Shown here piece by piece: positions 12,066-24,123 of a stretch of DNA of 64,000 nucleotides (within the stretch, counting starts at the first letter, position 1; the number at the start of each line of letters is the position of its first letter). Under the pieces are notes generated by a model, which saw nothing but the letters and a program-made list of their open reading frames with translations, was not told the DNA's origin and ran no database searches. Source of the DNA: Paramecium sonneborni. Taxonomy: Eukaryota > Ciliophora > Oligohymenophorea > Peniculida > Parameciidae. Where the stretch lies: NCBI GenBank assembly GCA_905182985.1, contig CAJJDN010000054.1, forward strand, positions 228,096 through 292,095, given 5' to 3'. A program made the translations under genes and the position numbers.

Positions 12066-12487
12066 TACTTGCTATTAATTGTATTTATTCATATTAAATT
12101 TATAAAATCCATCCTTGTTTATTCATAATCTATTTTATAAATAACAATATATTTTTCTATAATTATCAAAATTTAATAATTATTGTAAAATAAATTTAAA
12201 TATTTTGTTAGGCCATCAAATAGATGGTAGGATAGATTTTATAAAATAATGTAAAAAAACAAGAAAACCATTTTAAAAATTAGTTCTATTTCAAGAAATT
12301 CTTTTTTTTATAAATTAAGAAACCGCGAAAATTATATGCAATAACATAATATGTATATGATGATTTGAAGTTCTGTATTATTGAATATTGATTATATTCT
12401 AGCTTCTTTATTTGTTATCGTTAAAATTTACATATTTATTTTATTTTTCTTTATTAAACAATTTAAATTTGAATAAAAAGAAGAGGA
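12066..12487. other. Intergenic region
   Basis: About 420 bp between two plus-strand genes. A 5-bp stem with a 5-base loop (ccatc AAATA gatgg, near 12213-12227) is the only structure noticed, and it is too short to call a terminator. No gene seen. Confidence 0.5.
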
Positions 12488-14701
12488 ATGTATTCGAATC
12501 CAGCTATTTTTATGATGATAGAAAATGTTCTAATTTTCATATGTTATATGATAATTAAAAAAAAAATGCCTATTAAATAAGCACAAATCAATTATAGTTA
12601 AAGTAAAATATATAGTTATTGAATAGACAAAAAATAATTTTGGGAATAAGTGTTAAAAGATCAGAAGATTAATGATTTACCTTAATTTAATGAATAAGAT
12701 AATGAATAATAATCAATATCTACACCTAGAAATGAACACATCGTTTAATAATATTGGTTTCTTTAAAAGTTTTTTCTCTTATATACTCTTTTAAATTATA
12801 CACATCTATTTCATTTTATGACATTTTTTAAAAAAGAATGGCAATTATTTACCTGTAGAAACTAGTAATTACATTGGAATTTATTCCTATTACCACTTAT
12901 ATTTTATTAATTATCAGCATATATTTCATTCAAAATATAAAATATGGGATTACTTATAATTGGATTAGTGATTTTCAGCAGTTTAAATTTAATGATAAGT
13001 ATATTATATAGACCAAAATAAAATCTTGATCAACATATGCATGAAACATGTTTAAAGCTTGAGAAATTAAGAGAACTCTTTAAAATAAATAAATAAAATA
13101 ATTAAGAAGTAAGTGATGAGATTGATAAATAAAAAGAAGATTAATAATAAGAATTTATTGGTAACATAATAAAAACTACTTAAAATTATTATCCAAATTT
13201 AATATCATATAATAATTTACTTTAACAAAATATTTAGCCAAAGTGGTGCTTGACTTTTTTTGGTCTAAGTTTTTTATTATCTTTTTAAATATATGATATA
13301 TATTGGGAATTTACATTTAGTTGGTTATATGGTCTACTATTAGAATAATTAATTAGAGTATCATTTTGTTTGATTTATTCAAAAAGATTGACTTCTAAGT
13401 GGATTTTACAAGGACCTGATTAAGTTTACTAAGAAATGTAAATATTAGCTGAATTTTATAAACCTTTAATGTTAATAAATAAAAGTCCATAGAAATATAT
13501 AATGAATGATACTCATGTAAATATTAGTGGAATGAGTAAAGATTAATCAAATTTGAATATTTTAAATCATAATTCAACACATGATTTAATTCAGAATAAA
13601 CATTAAATTTTAAGAATTACATCAGCAAATTTAGGAACTATTGAAGATACTAAATTAGATATAACAGAAAATGTGAAAGAATTACCTATTTTAGATTCTG
13701 ATTAAGCATTGGATACAGAATAAAATAACAATAAGTAAAATTTAAATGAATAAACAGAAATGGATACATTACAAGAAGATTTATAATTTAAAAAGAAGAA
13801 AGTTTAAAGAGTAAAATTAGAAGCTTTGTATCATTCTAAAGTAACAAATAGATCTCCTAAACCAAATTTACCTAAACCTTAATTTTATTCAAGTTAAAAA
13901 AATAAATAAAATTAAGAAATAGAAAATTAAGAATAAGAATAAGAGATATTTATATAGAATTAAGATTTTGATGAAGCACAAAAAGAAAATATTAATTGTG
14001 ATTTATTTGAATTTAAAGAGAATTTAAGTAGTTCTCCTCCTCAATTTAATCCGATTGATTTTTTAAAGAATATTAGTCCAATAGGATCTGATCTTTCTTA
14101 AAGAAATGAAATTCCTCATTAATGGGAAGAGCCTGATGAAGAAGAAGCATGTAATTTTAAATCTTCCTTTAATAATGAATTTTAAGAAGCAGAATTTGAT
14201 AGAGGAATAACACCAAAAATTATGCCATTATAACCTATAAGTAATATTAATAATAGATCTCCTATTAATTAATCTTTAGGAAGTGGTCCAGGAAGTAAAT
14301 TTGGAACTGGAAGTAAAATTGGAACTGCTGCAAGAAGAAATAATAGTTAGAAAACATCTAAAGAAGAAGAAGAAAAATCATATAAGGAATCTAAAAGAAT
14401 TAAAGTAAATACTAGAAGTGGTAAATAATCTCCAGATAGAAAAAATAAAAAAAATGGAAAACCTAGAGGATAATCTATGAAAGTAAGAGCTAATAAAAAA
14501 GATGATATTCCAACTTTAAATTTTGATAGTGCTAGATTTTAATCTCCTTATTTAGATTTTCTCCCTGGAATGAAGGATTCTTCATAACAATAAAAAACAT
14601 AAAGAAAATAAAATATTAGTGCCAATAAATAGAAAATTTAATAAATCATTCAATCTTATGAAAATATTTAAACATCCAATGAACATAGAAATGTTGAATG
14701 A
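12488..14701 (+). CDS. Multi-pass membrane protein with long disordered tail
   Basis: 729 residues after removal of one 24-nt intron (GTAAAATATA...GAATAG, about 12610-12633) that contains a TGA. Residues about 1-300 include several hydrophobic stretches (for example WNLFLLPLIFYQLSAYISF, GLLIIGLVIFSSLNLM, and a segment around FFGLSFLLSFQIYDIYW), so at least four membrane segments. From about residue 320 on it is Ser/Asn/Gln/Glu-rich, with proline motifs and a basic Gly/Ser patch (GSGPGSKFGTGSKIGTAA). No family was recognised. The tail looks like a cytosolic regulatory region rich in possible phosphosites. The first in-frame ATG was used; the ATG codons shortly after it are alternatives. Confidence 0.75.
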
Positions 14702-14752
14702 AATATTAAATATTAAATTTTTTATTATCATAATTTTTTATTACTTTTTTAT

Positions 14753-15727
14753 ATGGAATTTAAGAAAGAAAAACTAAGAGCTACTTCATAAAGATTTAAA
14801 AAGATAACTTAAAAACTTGGAATCTAATCATTAAATAAAGAAGAAAGATTTGAAGAAGGAATGAAAGATTTTCATAATTTAGATACATTTTTTACAGTCA
14901 CAGATTTACTGAAAGATATGAATAAAGATCAGCCAACTCCAGAAAGATAAGCATTATTTGAAAGTTAATAAACTTTAATTAAAACAAAACTTAAACTCAA
15001 AAAATGGAAGTCACAATACCCTGATTATTTAAAGTTTGAAGAAAAACCTCCTTAAATTTAATATAGATATTAAGTTCCTCTTTTATAAAAAGCTAAAACA
15101 TATTTAAATTTAGAAAAATATGAACCATAATTAAGTAAATAGATTGAAAGTTTATCTTCTTTATTAAAAGAAAAATTTTTAAATGTTGATTTAAAAGAAT
15201 ATCCATAACTTTAATTATTTTAAGAAATTAGTCAATTTGAGGATAAAAGAATTAGAACAGAATTTGATGAAAATTTGAGAGACAGTTATAGTAAAGATAA
15301 ACTTTCTTAAAGATTAGAATAATGTGATCAAAAACCAAGTGTCTCTTATGATATATACTATAAAAATTATCATAAATAGGCTGATTAATTAAGAAATAGA
15401 CTCCATTAATAATAAATGAATTTTTTTAATTAAAAATGGGGAAATTCTGTTGTAAAAATGAAAATGAAAGAAGCTTAGGATAAACGTGGATTCTTAGAAA
15501 AAGCAAAATAAATAAGAAGACCAGCTGTAACTAAAAAAGTTGTTTTGCCATATCTAGCTCCTGTTATCAAAAATATTATAACTGATATTTGTATGTAGGA
15601 AGCTGAAATGATGGAATAAAAAAGAGATTTTAAAAAAGATATAAAAGAATTAGCAAAGATTAGTTCAGACTTTTATGAACCTAAGCCTTAACCATAAATT
15701 ATGGGATTAAGAATTGTAAATTCTTGA
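14753..15727 (+). CDS. Hypothetical protein, 324 aa
   Basis: Single exon. Starts MEFKKEKLRATSQRFKKI and ends IMGLRIVNS. Highly charged and Gln-rich, mostly helical in character, with conserved-looking patches PAVTKKVVLPYLAPVIKN and SVSYDIYYKNYHKQ. No signal peptide, membrane segment or known domain. It begins 51 bp after the stop of the membrane-protein gene on the same strand. Likely a ciliate-specific cytoskeletal or ciliary protein by composition alone (weak inference). Confidence 0.75.
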
Positions 15728-15839
15728 AGATCAATTTTCTCATTATAAATCTATCAATTAAAAACAATAAAAAATATCTAATTGATTAATAAAAAAAAAA
15801 AGATTTTAAAATTATTATTTGGTTTTAAAATTCTAAAAC

Positions 15840-16750
15840 TCATTTTTTTAATCTAGCAATTCTTCCAATTATTTTATTGATTATAAGATCAGATTGTTCT
15901 CTTTATATCCAATGTCCTGTTTTAGCTCCTATAAATTCTGAATCTGCATTTTAAGATAATGTCAATTACCATCTTGCACTATGAAAATGGAAAGGCTTTT
16001 TTTCACCATATATAAAGACAATAGGAACAGAAGGCTTATATCTGTATAAGAATTTTTTAGACTTGTTTAAAATTGAATCAAATAGCAAATTCTTTTAGAA
16101 ATAAAAATATGGATAATTGATTTTAGCAGTATAGTTTTCTGGAATAGGAATTCTTAAAATGAATTTCATATATAATTTAGCTAATAAGGTTCCAAAAAAT
16201 TCACCAACAATTGGAATCAAAGTTAATAAGAAAGCTACTGCAAATGTAATTTAATAAGATTCAATAAGCAAACCTGATTTAAGACTTAAATCAACTTATG
16301 CTCCTACATCCAATGCAATCATATCATCTACTGTTTATGGATATTTTTAATCATAAAGATAACCATAGAAGGCTCCCCAATCATGTGTGATTAATATTTT
16401 TTTTAGATTCTATCCATTATCTACATGTTCTATAGTAGATCTAATCCTCTTAACCACTTCTGGAAAGTCTAAACCAAATTTAAGATTTTAGGATTAATCA
16501 TAATTTGGATATGAAATATTTAGAGTTTATACATCAGTTTTCTAAATTCCTGCAATAGTTTCTAAATTAATTGTTATTTTATACAATCCCATAATCGTAA
16601 AGTATCTGGAAAGCCATGTAAAAAAATAAGTAATATGTTTGATTTTTTATTTCCTGTGTGTTCATATGGTAATAACATGCGTATTATTTTATTATTATTA
16701 ATAAATATTATATTAAGAATGATTACTAAAAATAAATAATTAAATATCAT
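15840..16750 (-). CDS. Alpha/beta hydrolase, epoxide-hydrolase-like
   Basis: 295 residues with one 23-nt intron (GTATAA...TTTAG). An N-terminal hydrophobic helix (MIFNYLFLVIILNIIF) suggests a membrane anchor or signal. The oxyanion-hole motif LHGFPDTLRLWD, the nucleophile elbow THDWGAFYGYLY with Asp as nucleophile, and the C-terminal TGHWIQREQ supplying the catalytic His match epoxide hydrolase-type members, in which Asp attacks the substrate and water then releases the diol. The acid partner probably lies in the segment before GEKKPFHF. Substrate unknown; lipid epoxides are typical for membrane-anchored members (known). Its start is only 9 bp from the stop of the upstream MAM33 gene. Confidence 0.88.
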
Positions 16751-16759
16751 AAAAATTAA

Positions 16760-17547
16760 TCAAATTGATAAAAACTTTTCCATGGTTTTTAAAAATTCCA
16801 TATATGATCTTTACTCTTTGTCTAGAGAATAAGCCTCAATTAATGCATTAAATGATTAATTAATACCAAAGCTTTCCAAGTAATTATAAAAAGATTGCTT
16901 TAATTACTAAAAAAATTAATGATTATTTTAACTTCATCTAATTTATTAATTTCTGGCCCTGAATAATCTGTAATGAATTTATGATATTTGGATCTTGTTT
17001 TGTACTCTTGGATATCATAGACTGGTTGTACGTAATTTATGAAAGTAGTCTGGTTACCTGTAGTTCATTCCTTTCAAGTAATACTTGTATTGCATTCAAA
17101 TGCTATAGCTTCTCCTTTTTCAGTTTCAATTAGAACTGTATAATCTACAGAAAATGTTCCTAAATCAAACTCTTCCTTTCTCTCCTAAATCTTTGTTTGT
17201 ATTTTGTCTTAATATTTAGGATTTTATGTAATTGATTGGTCTTCTTTTGGAATTTTTCTAATTTTAAGTGATTTTCAAAATTGTTACATTTTACCCTCTA
17301 CAGGAGGAGGTGTTCCTCTAAATTCAATAGATATCTTTGCAGATGAGAATTCTTTTTTAAGTGTGACTTTATTAGTTTTTGGATCATCTATCAATTGAAA
17401 TCCTAAATGTTTGATTTGTTTCATTAAAGTAGGTTCTTACTCATATTGATGATATTCGTATTTGTATTCTTTAGAAACAGTTTTTAAAAGTGCTCCTTTT
17501 GCCATTGAAATATTTGTAAATCTATAGAAAGACACTAATCTCAACAT
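16760..17547 (-). CDS. Mitochondrial acidic matrix protein, MAM33/p32 family
   Basis: 234 residues after removing three introns (30, 27 and 26 nt), each of which would otherwise bring TGA codons into frame or shift it. Starts MLRLVSFYRFTNISMAKG, an amphipathic basic N-terminus fitting a mitochondrial presequence. The diagnostic C-terminus is present: YNYLESFGINQSFNALIEA and DKEQRSYMEFLKTMEKFLS, the helical pair that closes the p32 doughnut trimer. The middle has EFDLGTFSVDYTVLIET and a Pro-rich loop. The family acts in mitochondrial matrix homeostasis, ribosome assembly and translation (known). It stops 9 bp before the start of the downstream hydrolase gene, and its start faces the plus-strand gene at 17575. 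Confidence 0.88.
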
Positions 17548-17574
17548 TATTATAATATTTTAATTAATATTAAT

Positions 17575-18822
17575 ATGATAGATCGAAGAAGTCAGAGTCC
17601 CTTAGCTACAAGTTCGAAATTGGGAACTGCAAGAGAAATCTTTGGTACAGGTACAGAATAAGAACCGACAAAACGATTAACAAGATCAATAAGAAATACA
17701 AGCACAGATCCATAACAAACAGATTACAAATAATACTAAAATTAAGGTTTTTTAGGAGTTTAGGGTTCTTAAGAAATGAATTGTAAACTATAAATAAATT
17801 TGGCAAGCACCTAATTCACGTCATTTTACTTAAGAGAATTTCGAGTATCGAAAACCAGAAACGGACAGCTTCAATTTTAGGACTGTTCAAACTTATAAAC
17901 CTTAAGAAGTAAGTGCTTAGCCAACTTCTTAATTTAATTACTAGAGTTTTGAATACAAAAAACCAGACACTGGTCGTACAGGATCCTACATATAGTCAGG
18001 TACTTGAACTATTTATCATCATAGCATACAATACAACATGTATTTAATATTTTTATGACTCAAGTTTAAGAACCAATTGGAAATTCACTTAACAATTAGA
18101 ATAAAACTTTGTATGAACCACCAAAATAAGATAATACTTTTACAAAATATGAATTGAATTCATTCGATAAATATAAGACTACTTATGAATAACCTAAAAC
18201 ATATGAAAAGTTTGACCAATATAAATTTGAACCAATCAAATAGGAATATAATTTTTATGAAAAACCAAAAGAATATTATCAATCATCCTACAAATCTATT
18301 CCTTAAGTTCAACCAAATTCATCAATTGTGTAATTGTATTATATTAATATAGTCATACTTAATATACTCCTTATAATCCTGATAGAATTACTTTGGATAC
18401 TTAAATAAATAGAACTACAGTAAATCCACCAATTATTGAATCCTTAAGTATAGGAGGACCTAAAGTAAATAATGAACCAATCAGAAATTCGGAAATTCAA
18501 ATCAAGACCTAAAATCCTATAGATCCAATAATAAATAAAATATAAAAACCTCCTTCTGTATATGCAGAATCAGTTTAGAAGGAATAAATATATAGACCTA
18601 CAACTCCAGTTTATACACAATAATAATATCAATAGTCTAATTATAAGTAACCTGAATAACAATACAAGTAGGAACCTATCGAAATTTTCAACAAACAAAG
18701 TTATAACTGTACAATAATTATATATATTAGTTGAATTACCTAAAAAATATGTAGAGGATATTGTAATAGTTGAAAATGAAGCGAATGAACATGAATTTAA
18801 CGCAGGTTGCTAGATATTCTGA
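17575..18822 (+). CDS. Pro/Gln/Tyr-rich repeat protein with five introns
   Basis: About 377 residues. Starts MIDRRSQSPLATSSKLGTAR. Contains loose repeats built on (F/Y)EYKKP and YEKFDQYKFEPIKQEYNF, and later PVYTQQQYQQSNYKQPEQQY; this resembles low-complexity cytoskeletal plate proteins but matches no named family. Introns at 17783-17807, 18000-18024 and 18040-18064 are 25 nt each; a 17-nt candidate lies at 18336-18352, and a 22-nt one near 18710-18731. The total fits a multiple of three. The end reads HEFNAGCQIF. Divergent from the MAM33 gene, with only 27 bp between the two start codons. Confidence 0.72.
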
Positions 18823-18847
18823 TATATTTGAATAAATAATATATATT

Positions 18848-19441
18848 ATGTAACAAGATAAAAGTAAAAGAGAATTTAAAATACTAATTGGTTTTACAGG
18901 TTCAGTAGCATCTATTAAGGCTGAATAATTAATAAAAGATATTCAGAAATAATTCAAAGATAATAATTGTTAAACTACAATAAGAATAATTACTACACAT
19001 AATGCATAGAAATTCATGAATCCATAAATAACAGATGTTGAACACTTTACGGATGAAGATGAATTTAAAACTTGGAAATAAAGAAATGATCCAGTGTTAC
19101 ATATAGAATTGAGAAAATGGGCAGATTGTTTTTTGATTGCTCCTCTTTCAGCTAATACAATGGCAAAGATTGTAAATGGGTTATGTGATAATCTATTAAC
19201 AAATGTAGCTAGAGCTTGGGATTATAAAAAGCTAATGATTTTAGCTCCTGCAATGAATACAATGATGTATGATAATCCAATAACAGGAAAACAAATTAAA
19301 AAATTATAAAAAATGGGTGCCTTTATAATCGATTCAATTTGTAAGACTTTGATATGTGGTGATATTGGAAAAGGAGCTATGGAAGAGACAAATAAAATAT
19401 CTTGTATTGTCTATCAACAGTTAGTTTCTACACTTAGTTGA
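18848..19441 (+). CDS. PPCDC: Phosphopantothenoylcysteine decarboxylase (flavoprotein)
   Basis: 197 residues, no intron. Converts 4'-phosphopantothenoylcysteine to 4'-phosphopantetheine in coenzyme A synthesis, using FMN. Family signatures in order: ILIGFTGSVASIKAEQL (flavin-binding start), HIELRKWADCFLIAPLSANT with the catalytic His, MAKIVNGLCDNLLTNVARAW, and APAMNTMMYDNPIT (substrate-clamp PxMNxxM motif), then ICGDIGKGAM near the end. The length matches eukaryotic PPCDC/HAL3 cores. It lacks the acidic tail of yeast HAL3. A cytosolic enzyme is expected. Its start lies 25 bp after the previous plus-strand stop. Confidence 0.96.
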
Positions 19442-19461
19442 AATTTAATATTTATTATTAT

Positions 19462-20049
19462 ATGCAACAATGTTTTATATAAGATGAATTTGATGCCGAA
19501 GATGTAAGTCCTTGGCAAGAAATGAATTTATCTCCCCAACAAATCCTTTATAAATCAAATCAATAAAATCGAAGTTCAACAATCTATTCTAGCAAAGATG
19601 AAAAGCAAAAAGTAAACAATACAAAAACCAGTTATTCTAAATTAACTAAACAAACTGCAACAACTACGACTACAGAATTTCCTATAAGATGCTTAAGGAA
19701 TAGAGTTAGGAGTATAGATTAGACTTAGAAATAATTTTTGAAAGCAACTCCTGTCAAATAATATTGCGACTTTAAACTGTCGAAAGAGTTTTTAATGTAT
19801 AGAAATACAGCTGATTTTCCTAAGCAAACTTTACCAAGGAATTTTTTATCCTTCTAAAGACTTAAAAAATCTTTTAGTAGAAAATAAACTGTTCACTCTC
19901 AAGAACTAAATCCATAATTATTATAACTTCAAATGCAGATGAAAAAAATAGAAGAATAGGTGTAATCACAAAAGAAATCTTGTTGGGAAATTGGTGCTCG
20001 TCGACTATCTAATCCCAAATTTTAAACATTTATAAGTACTTAAGTTTGA
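19462..20049 (+). CDS. Hypothetical protein, 195 aa
   Basis: Intronless. Starts MQQCFIQDEFDAEDVSPW, a short acidic head, followed by a basic Ser/Thr/Gln-rich body and a C-terminus CWEIGARRLSNPKFQTF. No domain. The start is 20 bp after the decarboxylase stop; the two are separate frames and nothing links them functionally. Low complexity makes homology hard to judge. Confidence 0.65.
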
Positions 20050-20089
20050 TATATAAATCTAAATTTTGGACTTATATTTTATAAATATA

Positions 20090-21052
20090 ATGCTCTCAAT
20101 TAAACTTTCTGAACCTACTCGTCACTCTATATCTAGATCTTTGATTTTACACAATTAATAAAAAAATAATGGCAGTCTGTCTATTCCAATAAGAGATAAC
20201 TAAAGAAAAGGATCTGAATTAAGGATTAAATAGGATTTCAGTCCAAGAAATAAAATCTAATATCAATTTAATAAGTTGTAAGTTAAATTAAATGATGCCT
20301 TATCGAGAACAAATTCTCCATAACCTTCAATTAGAAGTAATCAAGCTCAATCAACTAAAGAAATAGTAATACCTGTGTTAAAATAATAGAGAAAAGAATC
20401 TCATTTTAAATTAGAAGTCTCTTTTTCTAATGATAGTTCCATAGAATCTTCATTTGATGAAGAAATAAATGAAGAATTCTAAAAAGCAAAAGAAAACCTT
20501 GCTAAACTTACAAATATTAATAATAATTAAGCATCTCAATTCAAACGCTCTCAATCACCTATAAATAATAGGCTTAGTTTACCATTAATTATTCATCCAA
20601 GAAAGCTGAGTGCTACAGATAATGAAGATGATAAAATTAATCTTTAGTTTTTGAAATCTTTAGAATAAAATTAAGATAATAAGGATATTGATGAATTTTA
20701 TGATAATGGAGAATTAAATATTAATTTTTAGAGTCGAGATTTATTATAGTTTATAAGATATGAATAAGAAGTTTTGGAATTAGTTCATAGAACAACTAAA
20801 TATTCAGATACTTAACAAATGTAATAAGAAATGATAGACTAATTGGATAAATTTGATTATCTTAAGGAAAGTGAAAAAAAGAAAAGAGAAGATTAAAAAA
20901 ATGATTTATTAAAAAAACTGGCTACAAAACATTAGTTGTTGAATAAAGATGATGCTGATAAAGCAAACCTGAACAATAAGATTGATTAGTTGGCACTTCA
21001 ATTTATTGATAAAGGAATAAAAAAACTAGAATATTAAAGTTCGGATGACTGA
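20090..21052 (+). CDS. Hypothetical coiled-coil protein, 320 aa
   Basis: Intronless. Starts MLSIKLSEPTRHSISRS. The first 200 residues are polar and probably disordered with SP motifs; residues about 220-310 are charged and helical (SRDLLQFIRYEQEVLELVHR, EMIDQLDKFDYLKESEKK), consistent with a coiled coil. No named family. It sits 40 bp after the previous stop and 40 bp before the MORN gene, all on the plus strand. Confidence 0.7.
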
Positions 21053-21092
21053 AGTTTAAAACTATATTTGTTTATAATTTATTTATATAATA

Positions 21093-23161
21093 ATGGGAAC
21101 TTGTGTTTAACTTGCTAATTAACAATAGTTTGAATTCAATACAATTGATTAGATAAGACTGTATGAAAATAGACATGTTTATATGAATCCTGAAGAAGAA
21201 TTATAATGGAAACGATAAAATAATGGAGAGGTAAATATAAAATATATGCAGGAAAGCATGCTAAAAAAATAATTAGAGGCTGAAGAACTCTAGAAGCAGT
21301 AACAAATAGAAAACTAAAAAATACATTAATAAATGGTAGAAATGTGAAATTATAGTTATTATTAGATAAACTTATATGATTCTTCAAATGAGGCATCCAA
21401 TTTATAAGCAGATTTAGAGTTGAGATCACTCAACTTATAACCATCAATTAATATGTAATAAAGAAGTGTGGGTATTAGTGAAGCTGAAAAAAAACAAGAT
21501 AGATCATTCACCTAAGGTTAATCTCCTAAAGTGAAAAAAAATAATGCAATTTAAGAGCAAGAGAAATAGAAGCAACTGATTGATTATTTGTCTAAAGGTG
21601 AGAAAGACATTCTTCTATAGCCTCTGCCTTCTCTTCCTAATTTATTTGAAAATATAGATTTTGGAGTCTATTAAGCATTTGACAGTGCAGAAATTACTCC
21701 TTTAGCAACTCCATAGTAAGAAGAGGAATCTGAATGTGAAGAATTAGAAGAAGAACCATTATAATTAGAGCAAGAAATAGTTGAAGTTGAGAAAAAACAG
21801 TAATCAGAGTAAGAAATAGTTGAAGTTGAAAAAAAAGAAGTACCATAGCCTGAATAAAAATCGTTTCAAATAGAATAACCTAAATCCTAGGTGGTACTAG
21901 ATAATCCAATCTTTCAATAAAATCATGAAGATACAATATCTTTAGAAGATGACAATCCAGATCCAGAAGAAGTAAAACAGAATGCTCCTCCTTAGGAGAG
22001 ACAAATCATTCTATAATCATCGAGAGGAGAATAAATGATTATGTCCTTTGCTCCGAATTAATAATAACAATTTATAAAATCTTAATAGTAAGCTATACCT
22101 GAAAATGAGGTTGAGGTTCTAAATCATAAACCAAGTTTAGAAAAGGCAGTACCATCAAACACCGATGTTCTAAAAATAGAAAATGAGCATGTTGTTGCAT
22201 TATCTGCATAACTGGAACCTATAAACATCAATGTAGATATTAAAAATTGCGAAATGTTGGGTCCATATATTATTTTGGATACTGGAGATGTTTATGTAGG
22301 TACATGGTAAATGGGAAAACGACATGGATTCGGAAAGCAAATATTTTCAAATGGAGCCTATTATGAAGGATAATGGTTGAATGATTTTTTATAAGGATAT
22401 GGAAGATATATATTTTAAAATGGAGATTATTATGCAGGAGAATTTGTGCATGGTGAAAGAGAAGGAGTTGGTGTATTGGTTTATTAAGATGGATCATCAT
22501 ATGAAGGAAAATGGTTAAAAAATTAAAAAGTAAATAATAATAGTTATATGTGTAGAATGGTGAGGGTAGAGAATAAACTGGAGATGGTAATGTTTATGTA
22601 GGAACATTCAAAGCTGGTAAAAAAGATGGAAAAGGTAGATTAGAATATGTAGATGGAAGCATTTTTGAAGGTGTGTTTAAAGAAGGATAGATTTGTGGAA
22701 AAGGTACTTAAACTTGGCCAGATGGTAGAAGATATGAAGGAGAATGGAAAGATGGTAAGATGCATGGTTAGGGTGAATTCATTTGGGGAGAAGGAAAATC
22801 CTATAAAGGAGAATATATTAATAATGTTAGATAAGGATATGGTGAATATAGTTGGCCAGATGGAAGAACATATAAAGGAGGATGGAAGAATGGAATTATG
22901 CATGGAAAAGGTTTGATGATTTGGCCTGATTAAAGATTATAGAAGGGTATATGGATTAATGGATAAAAGTAATTCAGTAAAGAAGAATTGGCATAATTAT
23001 CAAAAGTCAAAAAATCTAATACTGCTGATACTTCTATTAATAAAACCAAGGATTCTGGTGCTGAGGGTAAAGAAACTAAAGAAAAAAAAAAAAAGAAATC
23101 GAAGTCAAAATCTAAATCAAAAGAAAAAAAGAAGAAGACCAAATCTAAAGAAAAATAATGA
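21093..23161 (+). CDS. MORN-repeat protein with acidic linker and basic tail
   Basis: About 670 residues after removal of two introns (21336-21365, 30 nt; 22530-22555, 26 nt). The N-terminal 90 residues are Gln-rich and helical; a Met-Gly start (MGTCVQLANQQQ) could be N-myristoylated, with Cys at 4 for palmitoylation (inference). Residues about 180-370 are acidic. Then come about ten MORN repeats, for example VYVGTWQMGKRHGFGKQIF, YEGEWKDGKMHGQGEFIW and YKGGWKNGIMHGKGLMIW. The last 50 residues are Lys/Ser-rich. MORN repeats bind membranes or other proteins and are frequent in ciliate cortex and ciliary proteins (known). Dual acylation plus MORN suggests a cortical membrane-bound scaffold. Confidence 0.93.
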
Positions 23162-23202
23162 TGAATATTTAATTTAACTTAATTTAAAGTATTTATTTTT
23201 AA

Positions 23203-24123
23203 ATGGAAAACTAATTGCCAATAAGAAAGAAGACCTATAATAATGAGTCATAGTAAGATGATAAGAACAAACTTGCCTCTTAGAAGATCTAAACAGATAA
23301 GCTATTAACAAGCTTATAAAAAATTACCTTGCTGGATATTTTAGATGAGTTTGCCAAAGAATCAGAAAATAAAAGTATTACAGAAATTTTAAAAGCTATT
23401 CTTATAAATGCAGAGGTTAAACATAAGGAACCTGAAATTAGATTAGAATTGGATGCTGGAAAGTAGGATAAATCAAATAATAATTACAACTAAAAATTTG
23501 AGTCAAATAATTTCTAAAATAATAAATTTAAAAAGAGGAATACTGAAGGGGGTTGGAATGATAATTAAAAAAATGATTAAGGAAATAAAGAAAATGGTAG
23601 AGGAGGATATGATAGAAATGGAGGATATGATAAAAACAAACCTTGGGATAATAAAGATGGTAGAAAAGGTAATTTTTAAAGAGGAGATAATTGGAAGAGT
23701 AATTAAGAAGGCAAGAAGAATGGAGGAGGTAATTCTAATGGAGATTGGAATAATAAATAAGGAAATGGAGATTGGAAGTAGAATGGTAATAATAATGATT
23801 GGAAAACAGGTGGAAATAATAATGACTGGAAATAGAGTTAAAATAATAATGATTGGAAATAAAATGGAACTAATAATGATTGGAAAACAAGTGGAAATAA
23901 TAATAATACTAGTGGTACTAATAATGATTGGAAAACAGGTGGAAATAATAATGACTGGAAATCAAGTGGGATTAATAATGACTGGAAATCAAGTGGGGTT
24001 AATAATGATTGGAAAACTAGTGGAAATAATAATGATTGGAAATCAAGTGGTATCAGCAATGAATGGAAAGTTGAAGCAACCACTGAATAAGCTCAACCAG
24101 TTTCTTGGGGTTCACCTAAGTGA
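23203..24123 (+). CDS. Tryptophan-repeat protein (NNDWK repeats), Ago-hook-like
   Basis: 306 residues, no intron, ending QPVSWGSPK. Residues about 1-95 are ordered and helical (KIQTDKLLTSLQKITLLDIL, KSITEILKAILINAE). From about residue 110 the chain is Gly/Asn-rich with 16 Trp, most in tandem units of the form NNDWK(T/S/Q)(S/G/N)G: nine NNDWK units, one SNEWK, plus GGWND and a terminal SWGS. Regularly spaced Trp in a disordered Gly/Asn/Ser context is the hallmark of Argonaute-binding GW/WG platforms, and ciliate GW-type proteins such as Nowa in Paramecium act with small RNAs in genome rearrangement (known). This assignment is inference from composition; RNA-binding Gly-rich proteins are an alternative. 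Other frames across the repeat are also open but are shadows. Confidence 0.85.
23794..24072 (+). repeat. Tandem coding repeat, units of about 30-33 bp
   Basis: Units of the form AATAATGATTGGAAA followed by a variable 12-18 bases recur about ten times and encode the NNDWK repeats. Some units carry synonymous changes (GAC for GAT), so the protein pattern is kept while the DNA drifts. Confidence 0.85.

Noticed and set aside
12213..12227. Small hairpin as a terminator
   Set aside because: Stem of five pairs only, no support from eukaryotic termination signals.
12480..12505. TTCGAATCC, like a tRNA T-loop
   Set aside because: No flanking 5-bp stem, no acceptor or anticodon arm, and it overlaps the start of a coding region.
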